Shown here one piece after another: positions 1 through 7,743 of a stretch of DNA of 64,000 nt. The DNA comes from Curtobacterium pusillum (GTDB lineage Bacteria; Actinomycetota; Actinomycetes; Actinomycetales; Microbacteriaceae): assembly GCF_007680845.1 (NCBI RefSeq), contig NZ_VEIY01000002.1:596911-660910 (forward strand), in the 5' to 3' direction. Each line of letters starts with the position of its first letter. Within the stretch, counting starts at the first letter, position 1. Below the pieces are notes generated by a model. That model was not told the DNA's origin, did no database searches, and was given only the letters and a program-made list of their open reading frames with translations. Made by a program: the position numbers and the translations under genes.

Positions 1-178
1 TCCGCATGTCGAGGAGCACCACGTCGGGCCGGAGCTCGGGGATCTGCCGGAGCGCCTCGGCCCCGTCGGACGCCTCACCGACGACGACCATGTCGTCCTG
101 CGCGTCGAGCACGACGCGGAGTCCCGCTCGGAAGAGCGCCTGGTCGTCGGTGAGCAGGATGCGGATCGGATCGGTCAT
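1..178 (-). CDS. response regulator, receiver domain (partial, runs off left edge)
   Basis: Only the first 59 codons are inside the window. The protein starts MTDPIRILLTDDQALFRAG and shows the receiver-domain acidic pair (DD at residues 10-11) and the phospho-acceptor region VVLLDMR near residues 53-59. The start ATG (178-176) overlaps the TGA of the upstream histidine kinase gene as ATGA, so the two are translationally coupled. With a HisKA_3-type kinase as partner, the missing C-terminus is expected to be a LuxR/NarL DNA-binding domain, which is inference. The signal sensed is unknown. Confidence 0.9.
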   Translation of the reverse strand, partial: MTDPIRILLTDDQALFRAGLRVVLDAQDDMVVVGEASDGAEALRQIPELRPDVVLLDMR

Positions 179-1431
179 CGGATGGTCCCCCCAAGGACGT
201 CGAACGGGATGCGGGCGCGTGCGGAGAACACGTCGTCCAGGACGGCGGCGTCGAACGAGCCGCCGAGCGCGTGGAGCCGGGACTGCATGCCGGTGAGCCC
301 CCGGCCGGAGCCGCGGGTGGTCGTGACGGGCCCGGCGGTGAGCGTGACGGGCCCGGTCCCGACGGCGACCGGCGGCACGACGTTCTCGACCTCGAGCACC
401 AGGTCGGCCGACCGCCACGTCTCCCGCACGGTCACCGGCATCCCCGGAGCGCCGTGCCGGAGCGCGTTCGTGAGCATCTCCTGGAGCACCCGGCGCGCGG
501 CGGTCCCGCTCTCGGGGCCGAGCGTCACGGGGCGGCCCCGCACGGACCGGTCGACGTCGACGCCGGCCTCGCGGATGCCCTGCACGATCTCGTCGAGGGA
601 CCCCGGGTCGGTCGACGCCCCGGAACCGTCGATGTGGCCGAGCACCTGGCGGACCTCGACGAGGGAGCTCCGGGCGGTGCTGGCGATGGTGGCGCTGACC
701 TCGCGGATCCGGGCCTCGTCGTCGAGGAACGGCACCGAGTCCGCCTGCGCGATGATCACCGCCAGGGAGTGTCCGACGACGTCGTGCACGTCCCGGGCGA
801 TGTCGGCGCGGATGCGTTCGGACTCGGCCTCGTCGATCGCACGCGTGGCGGTGGCCTCGGCCTCGGTCGCGACGGCCTCGGCGCGGGACGCCGCGGCCTC
901 GGCGTCGGCGCGGCGTTCGGACTCGCGGTCGCGGGAGCGGAACGCGCGGACCGCGACCCCGCCGGCCCAGACCCCCAGGAGCGCGGTGACCGGGGCGGCC
1001 ATCGCGAGGAACGCCTGGTCGCGGGGACCGGTGATGAGCACCAGGAACCGGAACCCCGTGAAGGCCAGGTAGACGGTTGCGCTGATCCCGGCGACGAACG
1101 CGAGCACCCCGGAGAGGATGACCTCGGTCCGGGTCCCGACGACCGCCGCGGTGCCGATCACGACGAACATGGCGAGGTCCACGAGCGAGGGGCGCTCGCC
1201 GCCGCCGACCTGGACGATCCCGAGGACGACGACCATGAGCATGGCCGACGACGGCGACACCCGGCGGAGCGCGATGGCCCCGGCGGCAGCGAGGACCGCG
1301 AAGAAGCTCGCCTGCTCGAGCTCGAGGTCGATGGGGAGCAGGAACACGAACGCCGCGACGACCGCCCATGCCACGTCGATGACGATCGAGCGGGCGGCGA
1401 GCGGCCGGATGAACGTGCGCCGTTCCGTCAC
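175..1431 (-). CDS. two-component sensor histidine kinase (HisKA_3 / NarL-type)
   Basis: 418 aa membrane kinase. Residues 15-160 hold about five or six hydrophobic segments, followed by an Ala/Glu/Arg-rich coiled linker (about 165-210) and the dimerisation/phosphoacceptor box DVHDVVGHS with His216. The HATPase_c domain has the N box (NALRHG) and a C-terminal G box (GRGLTGM). The architecture matches the NarL/DesK-like kinases of actinobacteria. It lies directly upstream of, and overlaps by 4 nt, the response regulator gene. It has no large extracytoplasmic domain, so it probably senses a membrane or intramembrane signal (inference). Confidence 0.93.
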   Translation of the reverse strand: MTERRTFIRPLAARSIVIDVAWAVVAAFVFLLPIDLELEQASFFAVLAAAGAIALRRVSPSSAMLMVVVLGIVQVGGGERPSLVDLAMFVVIGTAAVVGTRTEVILSGVLAFVAGISATVYLAFTGFRFLVLITGPRDQAFLAMAAPVTALLGVWAGGVAVRAFRSRDRESERRADAEAAASRAEAVATEAEATATRAIDEAESERIRADIARDVHDVVGHSLAVIIAQADSVPFLDDEARIREVSATIASTARSSLVEVRQVLGHIDGSGASTDPGSLDEIVQGIREAGVDVDRSVRGRPVTLGPESGTAARRVLQEMLTNALRHGAPGMPVTVRETWRSADLVLEVENVVPPVAVGTGPVTLTAGPVTTTRGSGRGLTGMQSRLHALGGSFDAAVLDDVFSARARIPFDVLGGTIR

Positions 1432-1465
1432 GGCACGATCATCGCACGGGGGCGCGGCGCGGTCG

Positions 1466-1567
1466 TCACGGCATCGGCGACATGGCGATGAGTGCCGTGG
1501 CCGTGACCGCGACGATGGCGGCGCAGAGCATCAGCGTGGCGATCGTGTGCTTCGTCGAGGACTCCAT
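1466..1567 (-). CDS. possible 33-aa single-span membrane peptide
   Basis: A short open frame ATG(1567)-TGA(1466) encodes a peptide beginning MESSTKHTIA, followed by one hydrophobic stretch (about residues 9-29) rich in Ala, Val, Leu and Ile, and ending SPMP. A GGAAG sequence lies about 10 nt before the ATG. It sits 34 nt upstream of the histidine kinase gene on the same strand. Small one-span peptides next to sensor kinases sometimes modulate them, but here that is only a thought. In high-GC DNA a frame this short can occur by chance. Confidence 0.35.
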   Translation of the reverse strand: MESSTKHTIATLMLCAAIVAVTATALIAMSPMP

Positions 1568-1647
1568 GGCACCAGCTTCCGGCAGGGGACGGGCTCCGGG
1601 CATCGGGCGTGAGGGGGAAGGCGTTCATCCGACCGGCTGAAACGCGT

Positions 1648-2280
1648 TCACCCCTCGGAGCTGTCGCGGAGCATCGTCGGGCAGGTCCCGCCCGGCGTCG
1701 TCGACAGCTCGAAGTGCCACGACTCGTTCTCGTAGGTCTGGCAGAGCCCGAAGTCGCTCCCGTGCTCCTGCATCCACGCGGCCGCGTCGACCGGGCCGAC
1801 GTCGACTGCGCGGCCCAGGACGTGGGTCGAACGCTCCGGGGTGTTCACCCACCGGCGAGCCTCCTCGAGCGACCCGTGCTCCTGGACGGCCGCGTCGAGC
1901 AGCGTGCGTTGGTAGCGCGTGCTGCGCCAGCCGGAGTTGATGCGGACCTCGACGCCGTCCGCGGCGGCTGCCTCGGTCGCGCGGACCACCGCGCGGCGCA
2001 GGTCGGCGTCGAGGTTCGCGACGGCGGGGGTCCCGGCGAGCTCGTCGATCGTCGCGCTGGTGCCGATGCGGCCGTCCGCATCGCCGACGGTGTGGCCGCC
2101 GCCGCCGCCGTCGGTCGGCGGGTCCGCGGGCGCCGCCGACGTGTCCGACGTGCTGGTCCCGCGACTCCCGGCACCGGTTCCGTCGGGTCCGGGGAGGGAC
2201 GCGGCAGCGCAGCCGGCGACCGTGAGGGTCGCGGCGCAGACGACGATGGTGGCGATGACGTGGAGGCGTTGCTGGTGCAT
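1648..2280 (-). CDS. M15-family D-Ala-D-Ala carboxypeptidase (VanY-like) lipoprotein
   Basis: 210 aa from ATG 2280. The N-terminus is a lipoprotein signal with lipobox TVAGC (Cys24), then a low-complexity Gly/Ser/Thr/Pro linker (about 28-72). The C-terminal half carries the M15 zinc motif STHVLGRAVDV (His153, Asp160) and the second motif ESWHFEL (His189), plus the INSGWRS segment typical of VanY/DacB enzymes. The predicted role is trimming the terminal D-Ala of peptidoglycan peptides outside the membrane. A start 60 nt upstream is open but would bury the signal peptide, so the internal ATG is preferred. Confidence 0.9.
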   Translation of the reverse strand: MHQQRLHVIATIVVCAATLTVAGCAAASLPGPDGTGAGSRGTSTSDTSAAPADPPTDGGGGGHTVGDADGRIGTSATIDELAGTPAVANLDADLRRAVVRATEAAAADGVEVRINSGWRSTRYQRTLLDAAVQEHGSLEEARRWVNTPERSTHVLGRAVDVGPVDAAAWMQEHGSDFGLCQTYENESWHFELSTTPGGTCPTMLRDSSEG

Positions 2281-2380
2281 GCCGTCAGCATCGGGAACGC
2301 GACCGCTCGGCACATCGGGCGCGAGTACCGACCGGCTCACCTGACGGGGTGAACCCGCGTCGGTCGCGGTGACCGTCCGC

Positions 2381-2424
2381 CGGACTGGAGGCGCGGTGCG
2401 GGCCCGACCCGCGCCTCCAGTCCG
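2381..2424. repeat. GGAGGCGCGG-type palindromic repeat / probable terminator
   Basis: An imperfect palindrome of about 44 bp with arms CGGACTGGAGGCGCGG and CCGCGCCTCCAGTCCG, lying immediately 3' of the SDR gene that ends at 2425. The inner portion (GTGCGGGCCCGACC) is nearly symmetric. It is one of about ten related copies in this window. Position and strength suggest transcription termination, without a clear T-tract. Confidence 0.8.
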
Positions 2425-3111
2425 TCAGATCGTGATCTGGCCGAGCACGCGGTGCGCGATCGAGATCGACTCGCCGGAGACGACGGAGCGCGGCGACACG
2501 AGGAACGCGACGAGGTCCGCGATCTGCTGCGGGCTGGAGTCGCCGGGGCCGCCCGGCCGGACCTCGGCGGCCGGGGTGTTCGTCACCGTGCCGGGGTTGA
2601 CGACGTTCACCGTGACGCCCGTGCCGGCGGCCTCGTCGGCGAGGTTCTTCGCGATGACGCTGACGGCGGTGTTCCGGAGGGACGCGGTGATGTTGCCGGA
2701 GAGGTAGGCGTTCTGCCCGCTCACCACGACAACACGCCCGAAGCCAGCAGCGCGCTGGGACGGGAGCACGGCGTTCGCGACCCGGAGGAAACCGAGCGCC
2801 TTCCCGTCGATCGCGGTGAGGACCTGCTCCGGGTCCGACCTCTTCGCCGGGTCGAGCGTGCCCGCGCTCGGGGCGGCGGTCACGACGAGCGCGTCGATGC
2901 GCCCGTGCTGCTCGAGGACGCGGGCGACGGCGGCGTCCACCGAGGCCTGGTCGGCGGTGTCGACGGCGACGCTGTCGGGGTCGTCACCGGCGCTGCGGGA
3001 GGCGACGACGACCGTTGCCCCCTCGGCACGGAGTCGATCGGCGACGGCGGCGCCGATGTACCCCTTCCCTCCGACGACGAGCGCGACACGGTTGGTGAGT
3101 TCGAGGTCCAC
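2425..3111 (-). CDS. SDR family protein with non-canonical active site
   Basis: 228 aa Rossmann-fold short-chain dehydrogenase-like protein. The glycine-rich loop is GGKGYIG (about residues 14-20) and the dinucleotide-binding beta strands are evident. The usual catalytic YxxxK is missing. After VVVVSGQNAYLSG the helix reads ASLRNTAVSVIAKNLADE, with no Tyr at the expected position. Residues near the C-terminus (NPGTVTNTP, then a conserved GES) match the classical SDR fold. It may be a divergent enzyme using other residues or a nucleotide-binding non-enzyme. It is monocistronic, and the repeat at 2381-2424 follows it. Confidence 0.85.
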   Translation of the reverse strand: MDLELTNRVALVVGGKGYIGAAVADRLRAEGATVVVASRSAGDDPDSVAVDTADQASVDAAVARVLEQHGRIDALVVTAAPSAGTLDPAKRSDPEQVLTAIDGKALGFLRVANAVLPSQRAAGFGRVVVVSGQNAYLSGNITASLRNTAVSVIAKNLADEAAGTGVTVNVVNPGTVTNTPAAEVRPGGPGDSSPQQIADLVAFLVSPRSVVSGESISIAHRVLGQITI

Positions 3112-3155
3112 GCGCCCACGCTATGCCTGTCTGCGGCGGCGTGTCCGTCCGGAGC

Positions 3156-3746
3156 TCAGGCGCCCTTCGGGTCCGTCGACCCCTGCGCCTCCGGGGTCTC
3201 GGCGGGGGAGTCGGCCGGTGGCGTCGCCGCGTCCGCGGCCAGGGCCTTCCGTCGCTGCGCAACCTGCACGGCGATGGCGACCGGGACGGCGGCGAGCGCG
3301 AGCGCCCGGAGCCACGGGCGGTCGAAGACGTGCCGGGTGGCGTGGTCGAGCGAGACCGGGCCCGGGCCGCCGAGCGCGAACATCGCCGCGGTGAACCCGA
3401 GGTACGCCGGGAACTCGAGCCCGCCGTCGGCGTTGAAGAAGCCGTTCGGGGTGTGCACGCTCGAGGCGACGCCCATCGTCGTCGCGGCGCCCGCGCCAGC
3501 GATCGGGGTCGCCAGTCCGAGCACGAGTCCGGCGCCCGACCCTGCTTCGCCGAGACCGGCGAGGACGGCGTTGCGCCGCGCGGGACGGAAGCCCATCGCG
3601 TGCATCCCCTGGGCGGTGCCTTCGATGCCGCCGCCGCCGAAGGCACCGAAGAGCTTCTGGGAGCCGTGCGAGACGAGCACGGCTCCGAGGGCGATGCGGA
3701 GCAGGGTCTTCGCGGTGACCGAAGCAGTAGTGGTGCTCGTGCTCAT
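3156..3746 (-). CDS. DoxX family membrane protein
   Basis: 196 aa from ATG 3746, preceded by a good AGGAGG box 6 nt away; a longer frame starting at 3803 is less likely. The sequence begins with a Ser/Thr-rich stretch, then four hydrophobic segments (about residues 13-32, 55-80, 90-130 and 145-162). The LVSHGSQKLFG motif in the first segment is diagnostic of DoxX/DUF4166-type proteins. The tail (165-196) is Ala/Pro/Asp/Glu-rich and probably disordered. DoxX proteins are linked to membrane redox and oxidative-stress complexes (family knowledge); no partner gene is visible here. Confidence 0.9.
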   Translation of the reverse strand: MSTSTTTASVTAKTLLRIALGAVLVSHGSQKLFGAFGGGGIEGTAQGMHAMGFRPARRNAVLAGLGEAGSGAGLVLGLATPIAGAGAATTMGVASSVHTPNGFFNADGGLEFPAYLGFTAAMFALGGPGPVSLDHATRHVFDRPWLRALALAAVPVAIAVQVAQRRKALAADAATPPADSPAETPEAQGSTDPKGA

Positions 3747-4014
3747 GGCGTTCCTCCTGATCGTTGGTCGCGCGGAAGCGATCGACTTCCGCCATGGCGT
3801 CACCAGCCCCGCCCGTGACCGTCATCCTGCCACCGCGCCGCGGCGATGTCCGCGGTCGTCTGCCGCAGGGGTACAGCACCGCTCGACCTTCGGGACCCCG
3901 CGCGATCCGGCCAGACGAACCGCGTGTTCGGTCCACTCCGGACGGCCGCCCAGCGGCCCGGGCCGACCGTGGGCCCCGTCACCAGCTCGACCGCACGACG
4001 GACCAGGAGGACCC
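3747..4014. other. divergent intergenic region between doxX-like and SDR genes
   Basis: 268 bp separating two divergently transcribed genes. It must hold both promoters. The only clear elements are the ribosome binding sites at its two ends (AGGAGG before 3746 on the minus strand, CAGGAGG before 4015 on the plus strand). I see no convincing small gene or long inverted repeat here. Confidence 0.5.
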
Positions 4015-4848
4015 ATGACCGACCAGCAGCAGCCACCGGGCAGCGACCAGGCCCTGACGCCGCAGGCGGACCACGGCGAGACGTCGTACCGCGGCTCTCG
4101 CAAGCTCACGGGCAAGCGCGCGGTCATCACCGGCGGCGACAGCGGGATCGGCAAGGCCGTGGCGATCGCCTTCGCCCGTGAGGGTGCGGACGTCCTGATC
4201 AGCTACCTCCCCGAGGAGGAGGACGACGCCCAGGACACGAAGCGCTGGATCGAGGAAGCGGGCCGGAAGGCCGTCCTGTTCCCCGGCGACCTCAGCGACC
4301 CGGCGTACTGCCGCTCCGTGATCGCGCAGGCCGTGTCGGAACTCGGCGGCCTCGACGTCCTCGTGAACAACGCCGCGTACCAGATGACCCACGAGACGAT
4401 CGAGGAGATCAGCGACGAGGAGTGGGACCACACCATCGCGACGAACCTCAGCGCCTACTTCCACCTCGTGAAGGCCGCACTGCCCCACCTCGGCGCCGGG
4501 TCCTCGATCATCGGGTCGAGCTCGGTGAACTCCGACAACCCGAAACCGAACCTGGCGCCCTACGACGTCACGAAGGCCGGTGTCGCGAACTTCTCCGCCG
4601 CCCTCGCCCAGCTCCTCGGCGAGCGGGGCATCCGCGTCAACAGCGTCGCCCCCGGCCCGATCTGGACACCGCTCATCCCCGCGACCATGCCGCCCGAGGA
4701 GGTCGAGCAGTTCGGCACGCAGTCGCCGCTCGGCCGCGCCGGACAGCCGGCCGAGCTCGCACCGGTCTACGTGCTGCTCGCCAGCGACGACGGCAGCTAC
4801 GTCTCCGGAGCCCGCATCGCGGTCACCGGCGGCACGCCCATCCTCTGA
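4015..4848 (+). CDS. SDR family oxidoreductase (general-stress glucose/ribitol dehydrogenase-like)
   Basis: 277 aa. The N-terminal extension of about 35 residues (Gln/Pro/Gly-rich, then GETSYRGSRKLTGKRAVITGG) is typical of the YhdF/YdaD-like general-stress SDRs. The cofactor loop is GGDSGIGKA, the NNAA motif is present, and the catalytic residues are Ser in GSSSVN and YDVTK. The ending YVSGARIAVTGGTPIL is classical. It starts at ATG 4015 behind a CAGGAGGACC box. The manganese catalase gene follows after 32 nt, so the two probably form an oxidative or desiccation-stress operon. Confidence 0.93.
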   Translation: MTDQQQPPGSDQALTPQADHGETSYRGSRKLTGKRAVITGGDSGIGKAVAIAFAREGADVLISYLPEEEDDAQDTKRWIEEAGRKAVLFPGDLSDPAYCRSVIAQAVSELGGLDVLVNNAAYQMTHETIEEISDEEWDHTIATNLSAYFHLVKAALPHLGAGSSIIGSSSVNSDNPKPNLAPYDVTKAGVANFSAALAQLLGERGIRVNSVAPGPIWTPLIPATMPPEEVEQFGTQSPLGRAGQPAELAPVYVLLASDDGSYVSGARIAVTGGTPIL

Positions 4849-4880
4849 CACCCGGAACCACCGAACGCAAGGAGCACGAT

Positions 4881-5762
4881 TTGTACTTCCACAAGCAGGA
4901 ACTCCAGTTCAAGAGCACGCCGGACAAGCCCGACGCGATCTACGCCCGCAAGCTGCAGGAGGTCCTCGGCGGCCAGTACGGCGAGATCTCCGTCGCGCTG
5001 CAGTACCAGTTCCAGGCGTGGAACATGCACATCCCGGGCAAGTACCGCGACATGGTGTTCGGCATCGGTGCGGAGGAGATGGGCCACGTCGAGATGCTCG
5101 CGACGATGATCGCGCAGCTGCTCGAGAAGAGCCCCCTCGGCATCACCGAGGACGCGCTGCAGGACGACCCGACCGTGGCCGCGATCGTGGGCGGCACCGA
5201 CGTCCAGCACGCGATCGTCGCCGGTGCGGGTGCCCGGCCGGTGGACAGCAACGGCAACCCCTGGCAGGGCTCGTACATCACCGCCAGCGGCAACCTCCTC
5301 GCCGACTTCACGGCGAACGAGAACGCCGAGATGCAGGGGCGCGTGCAGGCCGCACGGCTCTACCACATGACCGACGACCACGGCGTGCGGGACCTGCTGA
5401 GCTTCCTCATCGCCCGCGACACGATGCACCAGAACATGTGGGCGACCGCTGCTGCGGAACTCCGCGAGAAGGGCATGGAGGGCTTCCCGGTCCCGAGCAA
5501 CTTCCCGCAGTCGAAGGAGAACCAGGAGGTCCACTACCAGTACCTCAACTTCTCCGACGGCGCCGCGGCTGCCGACGGCCCCTGGGCCAGCGGCCCCTCG
5601 TTCGACGGCAATGGCGAGTACTCGTACCACGACGGCCCCACCACCTCGGTGCCGATGCCGCCGCCCACGCACCCGGACGTGCGGCTCTACGGCACGACCG
5701 AGATCCCGAACGTCGTCGAGAAGACGGCCGGGCTCGTGCAGGACAAGCTCAACAAGGAGTAG
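4881..5762 (+). CDS. manganese catalase (non-heme)
   Basis: 293 aa, starting at TTG 4881 with AAGGAG 9 nt upstream. It dismutates hydrogen peroxide at a di-manganese centre. The expected ligands are visible: Glu35 in GEISVAL, Glu66 and His69 in EEMGHVEM, Glu150 in NENAEMQ and His183 in RDTMHQN. The Glu150 to His183 spacing matches the Lactobacillus plantarum enzyme. The C-terminal tail (about 225-293) is Gly/Pro/Tyr-rich and wraps around subunits in the family. It lies 32 nt after the stress SDR and is terminated by the strong hairpin at 5769-5813. Confidence 0.95.
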   Translation: MYFHKQELQFKSTPDKPDAIYARKLQEVLGGQYGEISVALQYQFQAWNMHIPGKYRDMVFGIGAEEMGHVEMLATMIAQLLEKSPLGITEDALQDDPTVAAIVGGTDVQHAIVAGAGARPVDSNGNPWQGSYITASGNLLADFTANENAEMQGRVQAARLYHMTDDHGVRDLLSFLIARDTMHQNMWATAAAELREKGMEGFPVPSNFPQSKENQEVHYQYLNFSDGAAAADGPWASGPSFDGNGEYSYHDGPTTSVPMPPPTHPDVRLYGTTEIPNVVEKTAGLVQDKLNKE

Positions 5763-5768
5763 TCGCAC

Positions 5769-5813
5769 ACAGCGGGAGGCTCGGCGCACGTGGTGCGCCG
5801 AGCCTCCCGCTGT
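5769..5813. terminator. bidirectional terminator hairpin
   Basis: A perfect inverted repeat with two 21-bp arms (5769-5789 and 5793-5813) around a 3-nt GTG loop; the core arm reads GCGGGAGGCTCGGCGCAC. It lies between the convergent manganese catalase gene and the small membrane protein gene, so it can stop transcription from both sides. The GGGAGGC core resembles the palindromic repeat family seen elsewhere in the window. Confidence 0.88.
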
Positions 5814-5827
5814 CGGTACTCTCGTCC

Positions 5828-6094
5828 TCACCGCCGGGGCGGCTCGAACAGTCCCGAGTACGCCCGCACGGCGCTCCACCCCGCGATGAGGAGGACCGTC
5901 CCTGCGACGGCGGCCGCCCACGGCAGGAGCGGGGACGAACCCCACGACCCCGGAGCGACCACCCAGGCCAGGAACGTCCCGGTGAGGCTACCGGTCGCGC
6001 CGAGGAGTGCCGCCGTCCGCCGATCGAGGCTCGTCAGCGTGAGGGCTGCGGTGACGACGACGATCGCCGCCACCGCGTTCACCAGGACCCCCAT
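5828..6094 (-). CDS. small membrane protein of unknown function
   Basis: 88 aa with three hydrophobic segments (about residues 4-20, 28-46 and 57-74). The short loop SLDRRTAA separates the first two, and the C-terminus (VRAYSGLFEPPRR) is basic and probably cytoplasmic. I do not recognise the family. The ATG at 6094 lies 5 nt after the stop codon of hsp20, so it is almost certainly co-transcribed and translationally coupled with it. That places it in the HrcA/HspR heat-shock regulon suggested by the operators upstream of hsp20. Confidence 0.7.
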   Translation of the reverse strand: MGVLVNAVAAIVVVTAALTLTSLDRRTAALLGATGSLTGTFLAWVVAPGSWGSSPLLPWAAAVAGTVLLIAGWSAVRAYSGLFEPPRR

Positions 6095-6099
6095 GCCGG

Positions 6100-6540
6100 T
6101 CAGTGCTCGTCGGAGCCCGCCCCGACGGCGAGCTGCTCGGAACCGCCACCGACGCTGACGGCGATCTTGCGCGGCTTCGCGGACTCCTTCACCGGGATCG
6201 TGATGCTCAGCACGCCGTTGTCGTAGCCCGCCGTGATCCGGGCGGCGTCGAGACCGTCGCCGAGGGTGAGCTGCCGGACGAACGTGCCCGGCTGACGCTC
6301 CCGGGTGATCCACTGCGAGCCCTCCGGGGCACCGAGGGTCCGCTCGGCGCGGATGGTGAGCACCGAGCCGTCCACGTCGATGTCCACCGAGCCCGGGTCG
6401 ATGCCGGGGAGGTCGACGTCGAGGACGTAGTGGTCGCCGGTGCGGTAGAGGTCCATCGGCATCGAGCGCGGCCCGGCTGCACCGAGGAGGGAGCCAGCGA
6501 GTCGATCGAGCTCGCGGAACGGGTCGAAGTTCATCGTCAT
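6100..6540 (-). CDS. Hsp20 family small heat-shock protein
   Basis: 146 aa from ATG 6540, preceded by AAGGAG at 9 nt. The alpha-crystallin domain spans about residues 25-125, with the DVDLPG strand, the DGSVLTIRAER strand, and the GVLSITIPV segment that carries the C-terminal I-x-I/V-type motif region. It acts as an ATP-independent holdase against aggregation. Regulation is visible: a CIRCE element (6598-6624) and a HAIR element (6566-6586) lie between 26 and 84 nt upstream of the start. A small membrane protein gene follows directly. Confidence 0.93.
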   Translation of the reverse strand: MTMNFDPFRELDRLAGSLLGAAGPRSMPMDLYRTGDHYVLDVDLPGIDPGSVDIDVDGSVLTIRAERTLGAPEGSQWITRERQPGTFVRQLTLGDGLDAARITAGYDNGVLSITIPVKESAKPRKIAVSVGGGSEQLAVGAGSDEH

Positions 6541-6565
6541 CGGAATCAACTCCTTCGTGTCTGCT

Positions 6566-6586
6566 GTTGAGTCCCCTCGACTCAAC
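6566..6586. promoter_or_regulatory. HAIR-like operator (HspR site)
   Basis: The inverted repeat GTTGAGT-N7-ACTCAAC matches the actinobacterial HAIR consensus CTTGAGT-N7-ACTCAAG except for the outermost base pair, which is changed symmetrically. It lies 26 nt upstream of the hsp20 start codon, where HspR would block transcription. Confidence 0.87.
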
Positions 6587-6597
6587 TGCTGAACGTT

Positions 6598-6624
6598 CTA
6601 GCACTCGAGCCTTGAGAGTGCCAA
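6598..6624. promoter_or_regulatory. CIRCE operator (HrcA site)
   Basis: The arms CTAGCACTC and GAGTGCCAA are separated by exactly 9 nt, matching CIRCE (TTAGCACTC-N9-GAGTGCTAA) at 16 of 18 arm positions. It is placed 12 nt further upstream than the HAIR site of the same gene, so HrcA and HspR can both control hsp20. Confidence 0.88.
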
Positions 6625-6674
6625 AAACTCGCTCGGAAATCGCTCGGAGGTCGGCGCGACCCGGACGGCCTGAC

Positions 6675-7718
6675 TCAGCTCACCTGGCCGGACCGGGCAC
6701 CGGACCACAGGTCGACGTCGAGCACGCCGACCGAGTGCTCGTCGATGCGGGCGAGCTCGTCGTCGGTGAAGGACAGGTTGTCGAGCGCGGCGACGTTCTG
6801 GTCGAGCTGCTCCACCCGCGACGCGCCGATGACGAGGCTCGTGACCCGTTCGTCCCGGAGCGCCCACGCGAGCGCGAGCTGCGCCAGGGTCTGCCCGCGT
6901 TCCTCGGCGATGCCGTTCAGCGCGCGCAGGTGCTCGACGACCTCGGGTGTGATCCAGTCGGCGTCGAGGGACTTGCCCGCGGCGGCACGGGAGTCCGCCG
7001 GCACGCCGTCCAGGTACCGACCGGTGAGCAGCCCCTGCGCGAGCGCCGTGAAGCCGATCACGCCGAAGCCCTCCTCGCCGGCCGCGTCGACGAGCCCCTC
7101 GGTCTCGATCCACCGGTTGAGCATCGAGTAGGACGGCTGGTGGATGAGGAGCGGCGTGCCGAGGTCGCGGAGGATCGCGGCGGCCTGGCGGGAGCGCTCG
7201 GTGTCGTACGACGAGATGCCGACGTACAGCGCCTTGCCCTGCTGGACGGCCGTGTGCAGCGCGCCCATCGTCTCCTCCAGCGGCGTCGAGGCGTCGAGCC
7301 GGTGCGAGTAGAAGACGTCGACGTAGTCCAGGCCCGTGCGCTGGAGCGACTGGTCGAGCGAAGCGAGCACGTACTTGCGGGAGCCACCGCCCTGGCCGTA
7401 CGGCCCGGGCCACATGTCCCACCCGGCCTTGGTCGAGATCACCATCTCGTCCCGGTACGGCCGGAAGTCCTCCCGCATGAGGCGGCCGAAGTTCACCTCG
7501 GCCGCGCCGTACGGCGGTCCGTAGTTGTTCGCGAGGTCGTGGTGCGTGATGCCGAGGTCGAACGCGCGGCGACTGATGGCCCGCTGTGTCTCGAAGGGCT
7601 TGTCGTCCCCGAAGTTGTGCCAGTACCCGAGCGACAGCAGCGGGAGGTCGAGCCCGGATCGTCCGGTCCGCCGGTAGGGCATGGCGTCGTAGCGGTCGTC
7701 GGCAGCGATGTACGTCAT
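6675..7718 (-). CDS. aldo/keto reductase (YghZ / L-glyceraldehyde-3-phosphate reductase type)
   Basis: 347 aa from ATG 7718. The TIM-barrel aldo/keto reductase signature residues are present: Asp and Tyr in HHDLANNYGPP, Lys in ISTKAGWD, and His in VFYSHRLD. The long WPGPYGQGGGSRKY insertion is typical of the YghZ (AKR14) group, which reduces small aldehydes such as methylglyoxal with NADPH. The C-terminal VIGASRVEQLDQN binds cofactor. It is monocistronic, with a strong inverted repeat (7744-7765) just upstream of the start suggesting repressor control. Confidence 0.93.
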   Translation of the reverse strand: MTYIAADDRYDAMPYRRTGRSGLDLPLLSLGYWHNFGDDKPFETQRAISRRAFDLGITHHDLANNYGPPYGAAEVNFGRLMREDFRPYRDEMVISTKAGWDMWPGPYGQGGGSRKYVLASLDQSLQRTGLDYVDVFYSHRLDASTPLEETMGALHTAVQQGKALYVGISSYDTERSRQAAAILRDLGTPLLIHQPSYSMLNRWIETEGLVDAAGEEGFGVIGFTALAQGLLTGRYLDGVPADSRAAAGKSLDADWITPEVVEHLRALNGIAEERGQTLAQLALAWALRDERVTSLVIGASRVEQLDQNVAALDNLSFTDDELARIDEHSVGVLDVDLWSGARSGQVS

Positions 7719-7743
7719 GCGTCCATCCTCCCGGGTCGCCGGG

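Noticed and set aside
1609..2352. Plus-strand open frame opposite the VanY-like gene
   Set aside because: The minus-strand reading has a lipobox and M15 zinc motifs; the plus-strand one is low complexity.
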